DNA of 64,000 bases from Bagarius yarrelli. Taxonomy: Eukaryota; Chordata; Actinopteri; Siluriformes; Sisoridae. The notes beneath the pieces are model-generated. The model was not told the origin of the DNA. It worked only from the letters and a program-made list of their open reading frames with translations, and made no database searches. Positions 11,683-23,302 of the stretch are shown one piece after another; within the stretch, counting starts at the first letter, position 1, and every line of letters starts with the position of its first letter. The translations under genes were made by a program, and so were the position numbers. Location of the stretch: contig VCAZ01000094.1 of assembly GCA_005784505.1 (NCBI GenBank), positions 1,243,193 through 1,307,192 of the forward strand. Direction: 5' to 3'.

Positions 11683-14598
11683 CTGCAAAACACAACAACA
11701 AAAAAAAGAAAATCGAATGAATGTTAATGGAAATCGAGAGAAGAAGTTTGGCTGAATTTATGGAAAGATTTGTGCACTCACTTCCCAGCTCGCTTTGATA
11801 TCGAGTGTGTGTATCATGTTAGGTGTCTTGAGTGTGTGTGTGTGTGTATGTGGAAGTGTGTGCGCCTCAGTGTGTGTGAAGCCTGATTGTGTGCGAATCT
11901 CTCAGTAGTTTACACTTTCTGACAACATGCGGCGCACCAAGCTGCTCCGTGTAAATCAATATGACTTTTTAAATGTTGATTGAGGGGGAAAATAATGGTT
12001 GTTATGAAGACTCTAGAACATAGCGTTTGATAAGAGATGCTCAGTTTGGGTTCTGGGTGCCTTAGAGTATGTTGGTGTTTGTTGACCTTCTAATGATCGT
12101 TTTGGTGTTTGTTAAGATTTAATTAAAACGATTGGCATTTGTGTTTGATGGAATATAAATAACTGGAAAATATTGATGGAATTTGGAATTTTAAGGGTTT
12201 TATGATGGTTGGACAGTAAAGGTCACCATCTAACCAAACAAATATTTTATTTGCATTTTATTTGGCAGATGCTTTTATCCAGAGCAACTTACATTATCTC
12301 ATTTATACAACTGAGCAATTAGGGGTTAGGGGCCTTGCTCAGGGGCCCAACAGTGATAGAGCTAGGAATCTATTTGGGTTGTAATTGTTTTTTATTAGCA
12401 TCGGGAGTGGGGGTTAGCATTTGGCTGGTGGTACAAATAGTTGATATTTGTTTTAAACAAAGTGGGAAGTTGTTTTACTGATGATTAGTGGAAATTAGTG
12501 TTTGTGATGGTGTTGAGTGAAAAGGTTGTTTATGGTGGTGTTGAATAAGAAGGTTGTTTATGGTGGTGTTGAATGAGAAGGTTGTTTATGGTGGTGTTGA
12601 AAGTAAAGGTTGTTTATGGTGGTGTTGACTAAGAACGTTGTTTATGTTGATCCTAAAACTGAAGGTTGTTTATGGTGGTGTTGAAACTGAAGGTTGTTTA
12701 TGGTGGTGTTGAATGTGTTGGAATGAAGGGGTGGTGTTGAATAAGGTTGTTTTATGGTGGTGTTGAATAAGAAGGTTTGTTTATGTGGTGTGTGTTGAAA
12801 CTGAAGGTTGTTTATGGTGGGGTGAAAGGTAAATGGTTGTTTATGGTGTGTTGAATGAGAAGGTTGTTTATGGTGGTGTTGAATGAGAAGGTTGTTTATG
12901 ATGGTGGTGTTGAATGAGAAGGTTGTTTATGGTGGTGTTGAATGAGAAGGTTGTTTATGGTGGTGTTGAATGAGAAGGTTGTTTATGGTGGTGTTGAATG
13001 AGAAGGTTGTTTATGGTGGTGTTGAATGAGAAGGTTGTTTTTGGTGGTGAATAAGAAGGTTTTTTACCTGGTTGTTTATGGTGGTGTTAAAACTGAAGGT
13101 TGTTTATGGTGGTGTTGAATAAGAAGGTTGTTTATGGTGGTGTTGAATAAGAAGGTTGTTTATGGTGGTGTTGAATAAGAATGTTGTTTATGAAAGGATT
13201 GTTTTGGTGGTGTTGAAACTGAAGGTTGTTTATGTGGTGTGATGGTGGTGTTGAATAAGAAGGTTGTTTACGGTGGTGATGAAAGGTTGTTTAGAGATGG
13301 TGGTGTGAGGTTGTTTATGGTGGTGTTTTTGAAACTGAAGGTTGTTTATGGTTGGTGTGGTTGAATGAAGGTTTTAAAAGAGACGATTTCTTATGTTGGT
13401 GTTTAAAAAAGACGGCTGTTTAGTTTGAATACAGAAGGTGTTTTGGTGTTGAAACAGAAGGTTGTTTATGGTGGTGTTGAAACTGAAGGTTGTTTATGGT
13501 GGTGTTGAATAAGAAGGTTGTTTATGGTGGTGTTGAATAAGAAGGGTTGTTTTTTGGTGGTTGTTGAATGTTGATGAAACTGAAGGTTGTTTATGGTGGT
13601 GTTGAATGAATGTGAAGGTTCTTTATGTTGGTGTTGAAACTGAAGGTTGTTTTGAAACATATGTGGTGTTGAAACTGAAGGTTGTTTATGGTGGTGTTGA
13701 AACTGAAGGTTGTTTATGGTGGTGTTGAAACTGAAGGTTGTTTATGGTGGTGTTGAATAAGAAGGTTGTTTATGGTGGTGTTGAAAACAGAAGGTTGTTT
13801 ATGGTGGTGTTGAAAGTGAAGGTTGTTTATGGTGGTGTTGAATGAGAAGGTTGTTTATGGTGGTGTTTAAAAGAGACGATTTCTTATGTTGGTGTTAAAA
13901 AAGACGGCTGTTTACGGTGGTGTTGAAACTGAAGGTTGTTTATGTTGGTGTTGAAACTGAAGGTTGTTTATTTTGGTGTTAAAACAGAAGGTTGTTTATG
14001 ATAATGTTTAAAAAAGACGGCCGTTTATGTTGGTGTTTGTTTATGATGGTGTTTTAAAAAAGAAGGTTGTTTTTTATGAGGATGTTGGTGTTTGTTCAAA
14101 AAGTTCTGGAAATTCTGTTTAATGCAGCAAAAGTTATTAATTTAGACAGGTGAGTATTACAAAATACTAGAAAATACTTAAAATACTTAAATGTATAAAA
14201 AGTGCATATTTTATGCTAAACATTTTATTGCTTGTGTGGATGATAATTGCTATAAACGGCTTATTAACACAAAAAATTAATCAGACTCAAAAATGGCTGC
14301 ATGTCGCATGTTTTAGAGTCAAAATAAATGTGCAGCATATGCGGGTTTAGGTTATAGAACTTATACAAAGACAGCAGTTTGATTTTGTTTTCTGTTCTTT
14401 ATAATTTATTTCATGCCAAACTACGAACGGTAACGGTTCCATTACCGAGAACTCGAACTGTAATCAGACTAAGAGACAAGTGCGTTCCGCAACTTACATT
14501 CCCCTGAGCCGCAGCCACATTTTCTCCGTCTGCTCGTTCCTGCTGTACTTCATGGAGTTGTTCTCCAGCCCGTCCACATCATTCGAGAGTGAATCCAT
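11656..14598 (-). CDS. pde1a: PDE1A-type phosphodiesterase, 5' coding exons 1-2 (partial gene)
   Basis: PDE1 enzymes hydrolyse cAMP/cGMP and are activated by Ca2+/calmodulin binding near the N-terminus. Exon 1 (14498-14598) encodes MDSLSNDVDGLENNSMKYSR, then NEQTEKMWLRLRG and two bases of the next codon. The human PDE1A N-terminus has ELENTTFKYLTGEQTEKMW, and one PDE1C isoform has LKYLQPEQIEKIWLRLRG. Exon 2 (11656-11682) adds MQKYKTTSQR across the two junctions, matching RKYKKTSQR of PDE1C. Exon 3 (family LVKQLERG region) and all catalytic exons are not in the window. Choice of PDE1A over PDE1C rests on the LEN/EQTEKMW residues and on linkage to dusp19 and nup35, which are on human 2q32 with PDE1A. 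Confidence 0.85.
11830..11852 (+). repeat. TG microsatellite
   Basis: A short TG tract in the putative pde1a intron beyond the microexon. Confidence 0.7.
12252..12375 (-). mobile_element. SINE family B, head-truncated
   Basis: GGCAGATGCTTTTATCCAGA, TTATACAACTGAGCAATTAG and GGGGCCTTGCTCAGGGGCCC are well conserved. The match stops at GCTAGGAATC. Confidence 0.78.
12495..14095 (+). repeat. 28-bp-period minisatellite in pde1a intron
   Basis: Dozens of tandem units built on AAGGTTGTTTATGGTGGTGT plus TGAATAAG, TGAATGAG or TGAAACTG. Unit variants group in runs. The ends are more degenerate (GACGATTTCTTATG, GACGGCTGTTTA). It lies between the microexon and exon 1 of pde1a. Frames in it are repeat artefacts. 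Confidence 0.92.
14498..14598 (-). CDS. pde1a: pde1a coding exon 1 (start, calmodulin-binding N-terminus)
   Basis: The ATG is at 14596-14598. The exon has 33 codons plus two bases, and its donor AAT|GTAAGTT has GT at 14496-14497. TEKMWLRLRG is the start of the first calmodulin-binding segment of PDE1 enzymes. No long upstream frame extends it. Confidence 0.88.
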
Positions 14599-14922
14599 GG
14601 CGTGCAAAAAAAAATGTGTGTGTGAAGGTGTGTAAGAGTGTGTGGACTGTCCTACGGTGTAACGGAATCAGCAGGTAGCAGCTTGAGCATGTGCGTATCG
14701 GCGCTCGCCGTCCTCAGACTCGGAGCGCACCGTCCATTCTGGAGTCCACCGGCTGCGCAGAGCATCAGGCAAATCGTGTGCGTGTGTGTGTGTGTGTGTG
14801 AATGAGAGTGGCACTGTGCGCGTGTGTGCAAAAGAGAGAGTAACGTCGCAGCACTGACGGAACAACACACCTCTCGCAGTGACACACAAGCTTCATGTAG
14901 GTTTTTTCACACAGACTCCCTC

Positions 14923-15171
<249 letters not shown>

Positions 15172-15236
15172 ACCGGAACTGCAGCTTACTGAGGATCCAT
15201 CACACTTGCAGGATCAGAACTCTTCTTCTCTTGTTT

Positions 15237-15250
15237 TCTCTCTCTCTCTT

Positions 15251-15342
<92 letters not shown>

Positions 15343-15343
15343 T
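15237..15343 (+). repeat. CT microsatellite
   Basis: Nearly pure CT tract, a second block upstream of pde1a exon 1. Confidence 0.92.
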
Positions 15344-15438
15344 CTCTCACTGTTATGACGGAGGCGTGCTCTCCTTATGACACTAGGGTATCTAATCTCC
15401 CGTTGATGACATGTTCATATTCCTGATAAACACGTGCG

Positions 15439-15497
<59 letters not shown>
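15439..15497 (+). repeat. CA microsatellite
   Basis: About 29 CA dinucleotides without interruption. Confidence 0.93.
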
Positions 15498-15500
<3 letters not shown>

Positions 15501-15614
15501 CCTACACAGTGAAAGAGTCTGGTGCTGCTAGAAGCGTCATAGCTATGGTTTCCGTGTCGACCAAATTCAGACAGTGAGCAGATGGGCTTAGCCTGGGAGG
15601 CAAACCCCCCCCCC

Positions 15615-15708
15615 TTCTCTCTCTCGCTCTCTCTCTTTCTCTCTCTCTCTCTCTCGCTCTCTCTCTCACTCTCTCGCACACTATCTCTCTCCACACACAC
15701 ACACACAC
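15615..15708 (+). repeat. CT/CA microsatellite
   Basis: CT tract with CG interruptions passing into a short CA tract. Confidence 0.85.
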
Positions 15709-15819
15709 TCTCTCCCTGTTTTTCTGGCGATGCACCAGCAAAGCACCCTCAGACACACCAAAACAGCAAAAGAAGGAAAGAGACAGATTAGGAAAAAAAA
15801 AACAGTGATTTCATCATGA

Positions 15820-15950
15820 TTCATCATCTTCATCATCATCATCATCATCATGCACTTGCCTTTTACAGCTTTTCCTTTCCTGTCAGCGTCTCTTTTTAAA
15901 TCACGCGCAAACACACACACACACACACACACACATACACACACACACTG
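15820..15950 (+). repeat. CAT trinucleotide and CA tracts
   Basis: A CAT-repeat run at about 15828-15852 and a CA tract at 15908-15948, separated by unique DNA. Confidence 0.85.
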
Positions 15951-16147
15951 AGAATGCAGGGACAACAGTCTGAAGACTAACCGGGATGCTGATGTTTTGC
16001 AGTGCTGATGATGTGTAAAAGGCTAATGGAATTACACAACACACTACAGCCCCCCCCTCCCCTGCTCCCCCACCTCACCTTCCATTTCCACAGACACATC
16101 ATCATTTTACACTTCTTTCATTTCATATGTGTTTTTAGTTTTTTTAG

Positions 16148-16256
16148 ATAGATAGACAGACAGAGAGAGAGTGAGAGAGAGAGATGGATAGATAGACAGA
16201 CAGAGAGAGACAGCGAGAGAGAGAGAGAGAGAAAGAGAGAGCGAAAGAGAGATAAT

Positions 16257-16317
<61 letters not shown>

Positions 16318-16318
16318 T
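16148..16318 (+). repeat. compound GATA/GACA/GA microsatellite
   Basis: GATA and GACA repeats, then GAGA, then a clean GATA run to about 16315. Confidence 0.9.
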
Positions 16319-16384
16319 TAAAGTGAAGCAATGACAGTGATAGGAATTTATATAAAATAAAATTCAATTTTAAAATGTAATTAT

Positions 16385-16592
16385 TCATTCAGGGTCACAG
16401 GGATCTGCTGAAGCCTATTCCAGCTGTCGCCAGTCCATCACAGGGCCACACACACTCACACACAGACTTACACTCACTCCTATGGCCAACTAACCTAACA
16501 TACATGGCCTTGTACTGTGGGAGGAAACCGGTGTACCCACACAGCACTGGGAGAACATGCAAACTCCATTGGATCACATGGACAACACGGAG
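16385..16592 (-). mobile_element. SINE family A, 5'-truncated
   Basis: TTCAGGGTCACAGGGATCTG, then CAGTCCATCACAGGGCCACA and GGGAGGAAACCGGTG. It stops before the tRNA-like head and is followed at 16603 by a plus-strand SINE B. Confidence 0.8.
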
Positions 16593-16602
16593 ATGCTTAA
16601 GA

Positions 16603-16770
16603 TTCCTTGGTAGTGGTAGCACAGTGGTTAGGTTGTTGGAGTGACAATTGGAGGACCGGGGTTTGAGCAAAGGGGGACTTAACCCCAAATTGCTCAGTTG
16701 TATAAAAAATAGATACCAGTCAATCGCTCCGGATAAAGAAGTCTGCCAACTGCCTTAAATGTCAATGTAG
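16603..16770 (+). mobile_element. SINE family B
   Basis: GGTAGTGGTAGCACAGTGGT, then GACCGGGGTTTGAGC and AAGTCTGCCAACTGCCTTAA. The central block is partly deleted. Confidence 0.75.
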
Positions 16771-16843
16771 ATTTCTTTGGTTTGTATTAATTAAACCATA
16801 AAGATAACATTAGACTGCAGTTTAATACAAGCGTTTGATAAGA

Positions 16844-16862
16844 CCCCCCCCCCCCCCCCCCC
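16844..16862 (+). repeat. poly-C run
   Basis: Nineteen consecutive C residues, unusual in an AT-rich region. Confidence 0.9.
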
Positions 16863-18049
16863 GTGGTACATTTGGGGGCATTTACAGGGCATTTACAGGC
16901 CATGTCCCGATGATCTACTTCTGAAGGATGCTGCTCTATTGGATTACACTCAGTGATGTAAAACAGCTTAATTATTTCATAATTAGCTCAGGAACAAAAA
17001 CAGGTCGTTTCCTCTATTAAATCAGCGCGTCTGGAAATGGGAAGATTAGCAGCTTGTTGGACAGAGAAAAATCTCCCTTCATTTAGAACCTAATGAAGAA
17101 AAAACAGGGTGTGAATTTTTAATATCCTGATCATTTTTAGAGCAGAACATCTTCGTGACCTTTTACATCCGTTGATTGGATTGTTTTTTTTTTTAATTGC
17201 CAGAACATATAAAAGAACCACATGTTTTACTTTTTATATAGTTATTATTATAAACCGCGGGCATGAACCAATTATTATTCGGTACTAGATAAACAAACAC
17301 ACACTTGTCCGTCCTGCAGTCAACACAGACATTAGCAATTCTCCTTTCATCCCGAAAGACCGCAATAAAACATGAGCTTCGTAAAGCCAAGATGAACTAA
17401 AACGCAAAAAAAAAGCTCACATTCATGTCTCATCCATCTGAAACACGTCGCCATGGAAACCAAAGCGCTGCCTGGCTACACAAAATGGCTTTGCAGGGAT
17501 GGATTACTACACAGAGTGAAAGAGCGAGATAAAGTAAAAAGGGAGAGCAGAGACGGAATGTGTGGATGGCCGTCAACCTTGAGTTGAATTTGTCACTCCG
17601 TTTTATTAGTTCTGATAAAAAAGTGCCGGCACATTCTTATCCGAGCCTAGGCTAAAAGGATGGGACGTGGTATCTTGATTTATCATCCAACATGTATTAG
17701 TATTAGTGCTCTATCTAAGTTCCTCTGGTGTCTATCATCCATTTAAGATGATGCAACGTTATTAAACTTTACTGTAGTGGTCACTACGGCTCACTTATTC
17801 ATTGCTAGCCTTCTATGCTGACTTGAGAGTTAGTGATCCTGATCTTTCCTGCTTGTTGAACCTTCAGGATTTATCATACGCTAGCTCTCCAAGGCTTCTC
17901 AGGAGATAAATAAGGAGATCCGAAAGATGGATTGAATAGTACCCCAATTTTTTCTTGGGTTTATTAGCAATATCATATTTTTTTTTTACTCTAAGTGCAG
18001 AGTTATAGAAAAGAAATGATTTAAACGAATGTTCCTCAATGTCACTCAG
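16863..18049. other. unique sequence, no exon recognised
   Basis: 16935-17130 is complex, with ATTAGCAGCTTGTTGG and paired TAAT cores. 17447-17460 is an RFX-type X-box GTCGCCATGGAAAC. Short minus-strand frames have no splice support. Confidence 0.4.
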
Positions 18050-18570
18050 GTAATAAGTTGGCTTTTGATTCTGGTTCCTCTCAAGGTTTTGTCCTGATGG
18101 TAGTCCAATGCTGTGTTCACACCAAACGTAAAGCGAAAATATGTGCAGTGTGTTACTCACTCTAGCCTCACTTTTACCTGTAAGACATACATTTTGGGAT
18201 GCCTGCAGACGGCTACAATAATGCTTCTTCTTCAGTGTCTCATACAACAGACGAGTCAATAAGCTCTTCACTGATTGGCTTCAGCAAAAACACCTCATGC
18301 AAATTGGTGCAGAAGATGCGTTTAAGACAAATATCGCATATTTCCAGCAAATGTGTTGCATTTCATCCAACGTGAATTTGTCTCTTTTTGCGTCTTTACA
18401 TTGACCTTGTATGTAATCTACTCACGTACGTAAGTTTTTCCTCCTGATCATCACCTCTGGCTTAATCTTCGGGCATAAATGTAGACATTTAAAATGTAAA
18501 TATTATATTATTAATACATATATTTATGTAAAGCTACTTTTGGACAATGTCAAGACAAATTAAATTGAAT
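18050..18570 (+). mobile_element. dispersed repeat fragments ending in LINE/SINE-type tail
   Basis: CTGGTTCCTCTCAAGGTTTT (18070-18090), CTCTGGCTTAATC (18450) and AAAGCTACTTTTGGACAATG with TTAAATTGAATTAA (18530-18570) are pieces of a common fish repeat also seen at 22125-22325. Between them is unrelated, perhaps inserted, sequence. Confidence 0.45.
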
Positions 18571-19400
18571 TAAATATTAATATATTAATACATTAGCTAT
18601 TTAGTTAATGACCCATCGATCCCGTCCTGTAGTATGATAAATAATTTTTAAACTGGTGGATTTTGTTGTTGTTGGTTTTGAGTTTTATAATAAAAGGGGT
18701 TATCAAAAAGTTTTAAGACATGCCAACAGATGGCAGCACAAGAATACACCCTGTGTAATACTCCCTGTGAATGTGCCTTAACACCACCTCCTATTACATT
18801 AGATTTACACTTTTGCACATTCTCCCTGTGATTCAGGGTTTCGTATCGGTACACCAGTTGCCTCCACCAGCCACATATGCACATTGTAAGGTTGTGCTAT
18901 CTTGTCACTGTCTATAGTGTGTAAATGAGTGTTTGTTGTTGACTTGGCACCTGACCAGCAAGTCTCTTACTTTGTCCACAATGTCCCCAGAAGGTACTCC
19001 AGGAACCCTGTGACCCTTAGTAGGACAAGTGCTACAGAAAATAATATTGCTACAAATAGAATTTTCCTTTGAGATGAGTGTAGCCTGATTTAAACCAACA
19101 CAGAATCACTGAGACATGACGTAACTACACTCAAGGGCACAAAAGATAATTACGGTAGCCCAGTCATAGAGCATCCACCAGCTTTCTGAGAGTCTAGCTG
19201 GTGCCTTTCCATTTCCATATGACCACTCAAGGTTGTTAGCGGTTTTGGTGTTAATGGACTGAAGAAGTCCTTTAGCGTGAATTAAATCTTCAAGAATCGA
19301 GACACAGATATGCGACCCTTATTGATGTCTCTGAGGGTCTATTGTCCTTGCATTGCATTTTCCAAAAAGTTTATTTTAGATAGAGCTGGCCAGTCTTAAT
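18571..19400. other. no gene seen
   Basis: AT-rich unique DNA. A minus frame at 18648-18884 has no recognisable protein. Confidence 0.4.
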
Positions 19401-19410
19401 TAACGATCTA

Positions 19411-19625
19411 CGACCGCATTTACACCGCATTATCAAGTGACCCAATACCTATATTTTCCTCTAATGTGATACAGATGGGATACGACCCACGATGGTGCAC
19501 GTGGAAAAAAAATCACATGGATTCTAATATTTTCAGGTCAGTTTCCGACCTCATTTATATGTGGAAATAAATCAAAAAATTAATCGGATTCTCATCTGGT
19601 GGTCACCAACAGCATCCACGTGGTG
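19411..19625 (+). mobile_element. dispersed repeat family D, copy 1
   Basis: CATTTACACCGCATTATCAA then GTGACCCAATACCTA, TTTTCCTCTAATGTGATACA and GATGGGATACGACCCACGAT. Shared with 21880 and 56143. It is probably a non-autonomous DNA transposon part, since similar 'GTGACCCAATTCC' repeats are widespread in teleosts. Confidence 0.6.
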
Positions 19626-19686
19626 GCAGCTGCACGTGATTTCGTAGATTTGTTTTTTCTGCCATCAATATCATTTTTGCATTTGT

Positions 19687-19985
19687 TCATTTAGTTATTT
19701 TCCAAACCCACTTATGCCCTAATTTAGGGTCACAGGGATCTGCTGGAGTCTATCCCAGCAGTCTCTGAAAGGGGGACACCCTGGACAGGTCACCAGTCCA
19801 TCACAGGGCCACTCACACACTCACTACATGTTTTTGGACTGTGGGAGGAAACCAGAAAACCCAGAGCAAACCCACGCAAGCACAGGGAGAAGATACAAAC
19901 TCCACACCAAAAGACCCCTGCAGGGAAATCAAACCCTGGTCCTTCTTGCTGTTAGGCAACAGTGCTGAGCCACCATGCTGCCCAA
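19687..19985 (-). mobile_element. SINE family A
   Basis: Nearly full length from CCCACTTATGCCCTAATTTA through GGGACACCCTGGACAGGTCA and GACTGTGGGAGGAAACCAGA to the head TTAGGCAACAGTGCTGAGCC. Confidence 0.85.
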
Positions 19986-20039
19986 TATAATTTATAATAG
20001 GAGTAATTAAAAATCACCTTTTTTTAACTAAAGGGCTCA

Positions 20040-20245
20040 AAAAACAGGTCCGGGTTCTTTCACCTGCCAAATATGGAAAAATATGGAAAAAAGTAGAATA
20101 TTAGAAAGGGAAAGGTCAGGAAAATAAGAATGGGAAAAAATGTAACAAAGGGATGAACAACATTGGGAAAGCATGATACAGGAAAGGAAAAGAGGGAGAA
20201 AAAAGTTGCAGGGAAAAAATACGAGAAAAAAAAATCTAACCAAAA
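20040..20245 (+). repeat. purine-rich low-complexity stretch
   Basis: GGAAAAATATGGAAAAAAG-type sequence, largely A and G. The minus-strand frames here (Phe/Ser/Leu-rich) are artefacts of it. Confidence 0.55.
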
Positions 20246-21600
20246 TAAATATATAGGGCTCTTAAATCCAAGCCAGATAAAACAACCGTAATTCTTTCCA
20301 ATCTGTGTACTGCAGCATTCCGAGCCCTGCTGCAGTCTCCGAGCAAATTCCAACGTATTACTCTGAAAATTGGTGTAATATTGAAAATGATAACCTATGA
20401 GCCTTCCACCGAGCTGCCAGTTTATTAGGTACAGCATGGTGGAGGTTGTTCTGGATCTTTAGTGAACGTTGGCCTGTGTTGGCGTATAAACTGAGCGGAG
20501 GTTTTTTTAAGTTCAAGCTCATTCTAAAAACTGTTTCTTTGCTAATGCTAATGCACCAAATCTCACCGCTTCTGTTGTTCATAAACTGGTCTGTTTGATT
20601 CCACCTGATCTCTGCCTTGAGTCTGACTTCCTGTTACACACCCAAACTGCCGAAACAACTACATTTGTTTTATTTTGCCTAAAATGCCCCAGAAGTTATA
20701 TTTGAAGAATGTCATGATTTGGATTGTGGTATCCAGACTTGGGTTTGAAGTTCCATTTTTCATTTGGGGTCCTACTAAATGGCAGTGGTGATGTTTTACC
20801 AACACCAGTTCGTAGATAAGTGAAGACAATGAAGACATCAGTGTCCACATCTGTAGTAAGTCTTTACCAATGTGAAAACTTGTGTAAACATTGCACCGAT
20901 TTACCACCTGGAGAGACATTTGAGCAGTCTGATTGACACATCAAGACAGATTTGATCAAGTATAATCCACAAAACGAGAGAAAAAGACAAGCGTTATTGG
21001 AACACAGAACTATTGAAAGCAACAAAACAGCGATGGACGTAAGATCCAAAACTGAAACGAAATAACAGGAAATACAGGCCTATATAGTAAAATATCCTAT
21101 CCAATCATGCTGCCCCTGTTTTCCATTATATTTTTAAAATTAAACAATGTGATAAAATAAAAGCGATCCACTTCATGTGGACCCACATCAGGTCGAATCT
21201 CACCACTCCGACATGGATTATTTTCTTTTGGTGTCGTGTGTTATACCTTATATAACAGTAAGCATTCCTAGGATTATGACTCATTTCAGACACTCAACAC
21301 AGAGCAGAAACCTGCATTATGGACCACCGACAATACAAGAGCAACTTGCTGTCCCTTTACCAATTTACAATGTCCACTTGAGATTGTTAAAGGTGTAACA
21401 AAGAGGTGCTTGTGTCTCAGAATGTCCTCTTACTTCAATTACCTACTTTAAAACCCTCCCTGTTCGTTACATTAACATCCAGCCTTAAATCTAAACACTG
21501 TGTTTCTGAGGACAGAGACAACAGCTCGAATAGCTTTTTTTGGCCGTCGGTACTTGTACAAACATGGAGTTGGAATTATAATAAATGATTACAATAAATG
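20246..21600. other. no gene seen
   Basis: Unique, moderately AT-rich DNA with short frames only. No splice-bounded conserved peptide recognised. Confidence 0.4.
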
Positions 21601-21619
21601 ATTCCTTCACTGGAACCTA

Positions 21620-21850
21620 GAAGCTTAAGCAGTGTTCCAGCATGACAATGCCCCTGTGCATTAACCCCCCTGATCTCCATAAAGACCTGCTGTGTTCTGG
21701 TTGGTGTGACTCTGAGTCTGACCACCTTCTGGAACACCGACTGCACCCCAGACCTCCTCATCCGACATTAGTGTCTGATCTCACTAATACTATTGTAACT
21801 GAATAACTGAGTGAATTCCCACATTGGTACGTTTTTACAGATGTTTGAGA
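21620..21850 (+). mobile_element. Tc1-like transposase 3' fragment
   Basis: GTTCCAGCATGACAATGCCC encodes the QHDNAPV signature of Tc1-like transposases. GGAACACCGACTGCACCCCA and CATTAGTGTCTGATC follow in the usual order with deletions. Inactive. Confidence 0.7.
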
Positions 21851-21879
21851 TTATTACAGGAGTAGGAATGAGACTAAGA

Positions 21880-22030
21880 CCACATTTACACTGCATGAAT
21901 TCAGTGACCCAATTCCTTTTTTTTTTCCTCTAATGTGGCACAGATGGGATATGACAGATAATCATGTAAGCAGGAAAAACAGCACATGGATTTTGATATT
22001 TTTAGATCCTCATTCAGGTGGACACCAACA
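21880..22030 (+). mobile_element. dispersed repeat family D, copy 2
   Basis: CCACATTTACACTGCATGAA, GTGACCCAATTCC, TCTAATGTGGCACAGATGGG and TGTAAGCAGGAAAAACAG align with copies at 19411 and 56143. Confidence 0.6.
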
Positions 22031-22037
22031 GCGACAT

Positions 22038-22080
22038 TTATACAGTGGTTCCTTAAATTACGAGTTTAAGTTGTTCTACA
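22038..22080 (+). mobile_element. MITE family M terminus fragment
   Basis: ACAGTGGTTCCTTAAATTAC then GAGTTTAAGTTGTTC resembles the left end of the element at 54455. Confidence 0.5.
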
Positions 22081-22124
22081 GCATGGGTAACCTACTGCTT
22101 TGTCTGGTCAGAGGAGACCCGACC

Positions 22125-22325
22125 CGACCCTCTGACTAAGCCTGGTTTCTTCCAAGGTTTTTTCTCCATTCTGTCACCGATGGAGCTTTGGTTCCTTGCC
22201 GTTGTTGCCTCTGGCTTAATTTATAGATATTAATCAAATTGAGTGTTTTAGCGAGTGATTGATTAATATTTTTTTGATGTAATTCCTTAAAGCTGCTTTG
22301 AAACAATCTTGATTGAAAGTGAAAA
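22125..22325 (+). mobile_element. dispersed fish repeat (CTGGTTTCTTCCAAGG type)
   Basis: CCTGGTTTCTTCCAAGGTTT, TTTGGTTCCTTGCCG, TGCCTCTGGCTTAAT and AAAGCTGCTTTGAAACAATC are successive landmarks of a common teleost repeat related to 18050-18570. Confidence 0.6.
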
Positions 22326-22469
22326 GTAAATCCAAACTGCCCCTGAACAAGGACCATAACTCACAACTGCTTAGATGTGTAAATAGATTAGCATCTAGAA
22401 AATTCCATAACTGTGAAGCTTCCTTGGTTCCTCCATAAAAAAAAGCCAACACGTAAATGTTAATAATGC

Positions 22470-22470
<1 letters not shown>

Positions 22471-22509
<39 letters not shown>
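22471..22509 (+). repeat. TG microsatellite
   Basis: About 19 uninterrupted TG units. Confidence 0.92.
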
Positions 22510-22512
<3 letters not shown>

Positions 22513-22870
22513 AACATTTTCCAACACCAAATCCACACGCAAAGAGCTGCAACCATATTTACCAAATGATCCTGTCATTATTAACATGACTTGCCCGCAC
22601 GCCTGAATACACAGTGCGGTAAGCAGCACGCAGTGCAGGATGTGATCGTTACTATGGCAATAATCACCTTGGAGATGATTGACCTTCATAATACTGTCTA
22701 TCAAATCACCTGATGTGTTTGCAATTCATTAAAGCTGCATTCAGAGCCCAGCCAGGGCGAGTTTATTTATGTTAATACTATAATAACAGGAATGTCACAC
22801 GAGGGTGAGCGCATGGGATACTTTATGCTAACTTAAAGAAAAATAACAGCTAGAAACAGCAGAATCAGAG
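22510..22870. other. unique sequence, possible conserved non-coding DNA
   Basis: 22625-22770 has no repeat character and carries dense AT-core motifs (TGACCTTCATAATACTGTCT, GCAATTCATTAAAGCTGCAT). No exon seen. Confidence 0.35.
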
Positions 22871-22888
22871 TTGGGAAAGATTCTAAAA

Positions 22889-22890
<2 letters not shown>

Positions 22891-22922
<32 letters not shown>

Positions 22923-22947
22923 CAGTGTCTAATCTTTTTGTCTGTTC

Positions 22948-23000
<53 letters not shown>

Positions 23001-23011
23001 GAGTGTCTAAA

Positions 23012-23058
<47 letters not shown>

Positions 23059-23104
23059 TCTATCTAGAGTGTCTAAACTGTCTGTCTGTCTGTCTGTCTG
23101 TCTG
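22891..23104 (+). repeat. compound TATC/TGTC array with GTGTCTAA spacers
   Basis: Alternating TATC and TGTC runs are separated three times by CTA(C/G)AGTGTCTAA. Same architecture as 50290-51240 and, inverted, 24557-24782. Confidence 0.9.
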
Positions 23105-23107
23105 GGG

Positions 23108-23302
23108 AAAGTGGCAGTCAAGTGGATAAGGTGTTGGCCTAGTAATTGGAAGATCCATGTTTAATTCCCAGTGCGACCTTGCTACCACTGCTGGGCCCCT
23201 AAGGAAGGCCCTTAACCCCCAAATCCTCTAATGTATTAAAAAGATAAATGTAAAAGTCTTTCTGATTGAAAGCATCTGCCAAATGCTACAAATGTAAATC
23301 TA
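23108..23302 (+). mobile_element. SINE family B
   Basis: AAAGTGGCAGTCAAGTGGAT, GCTACCACTGCTGGGCCCCT, AAGGAAGGCCCTTAACCCCC and GCATCTGCCAAATGCTACAA. It abuts the preceding microsatellite directly. Confidence 0.82.
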
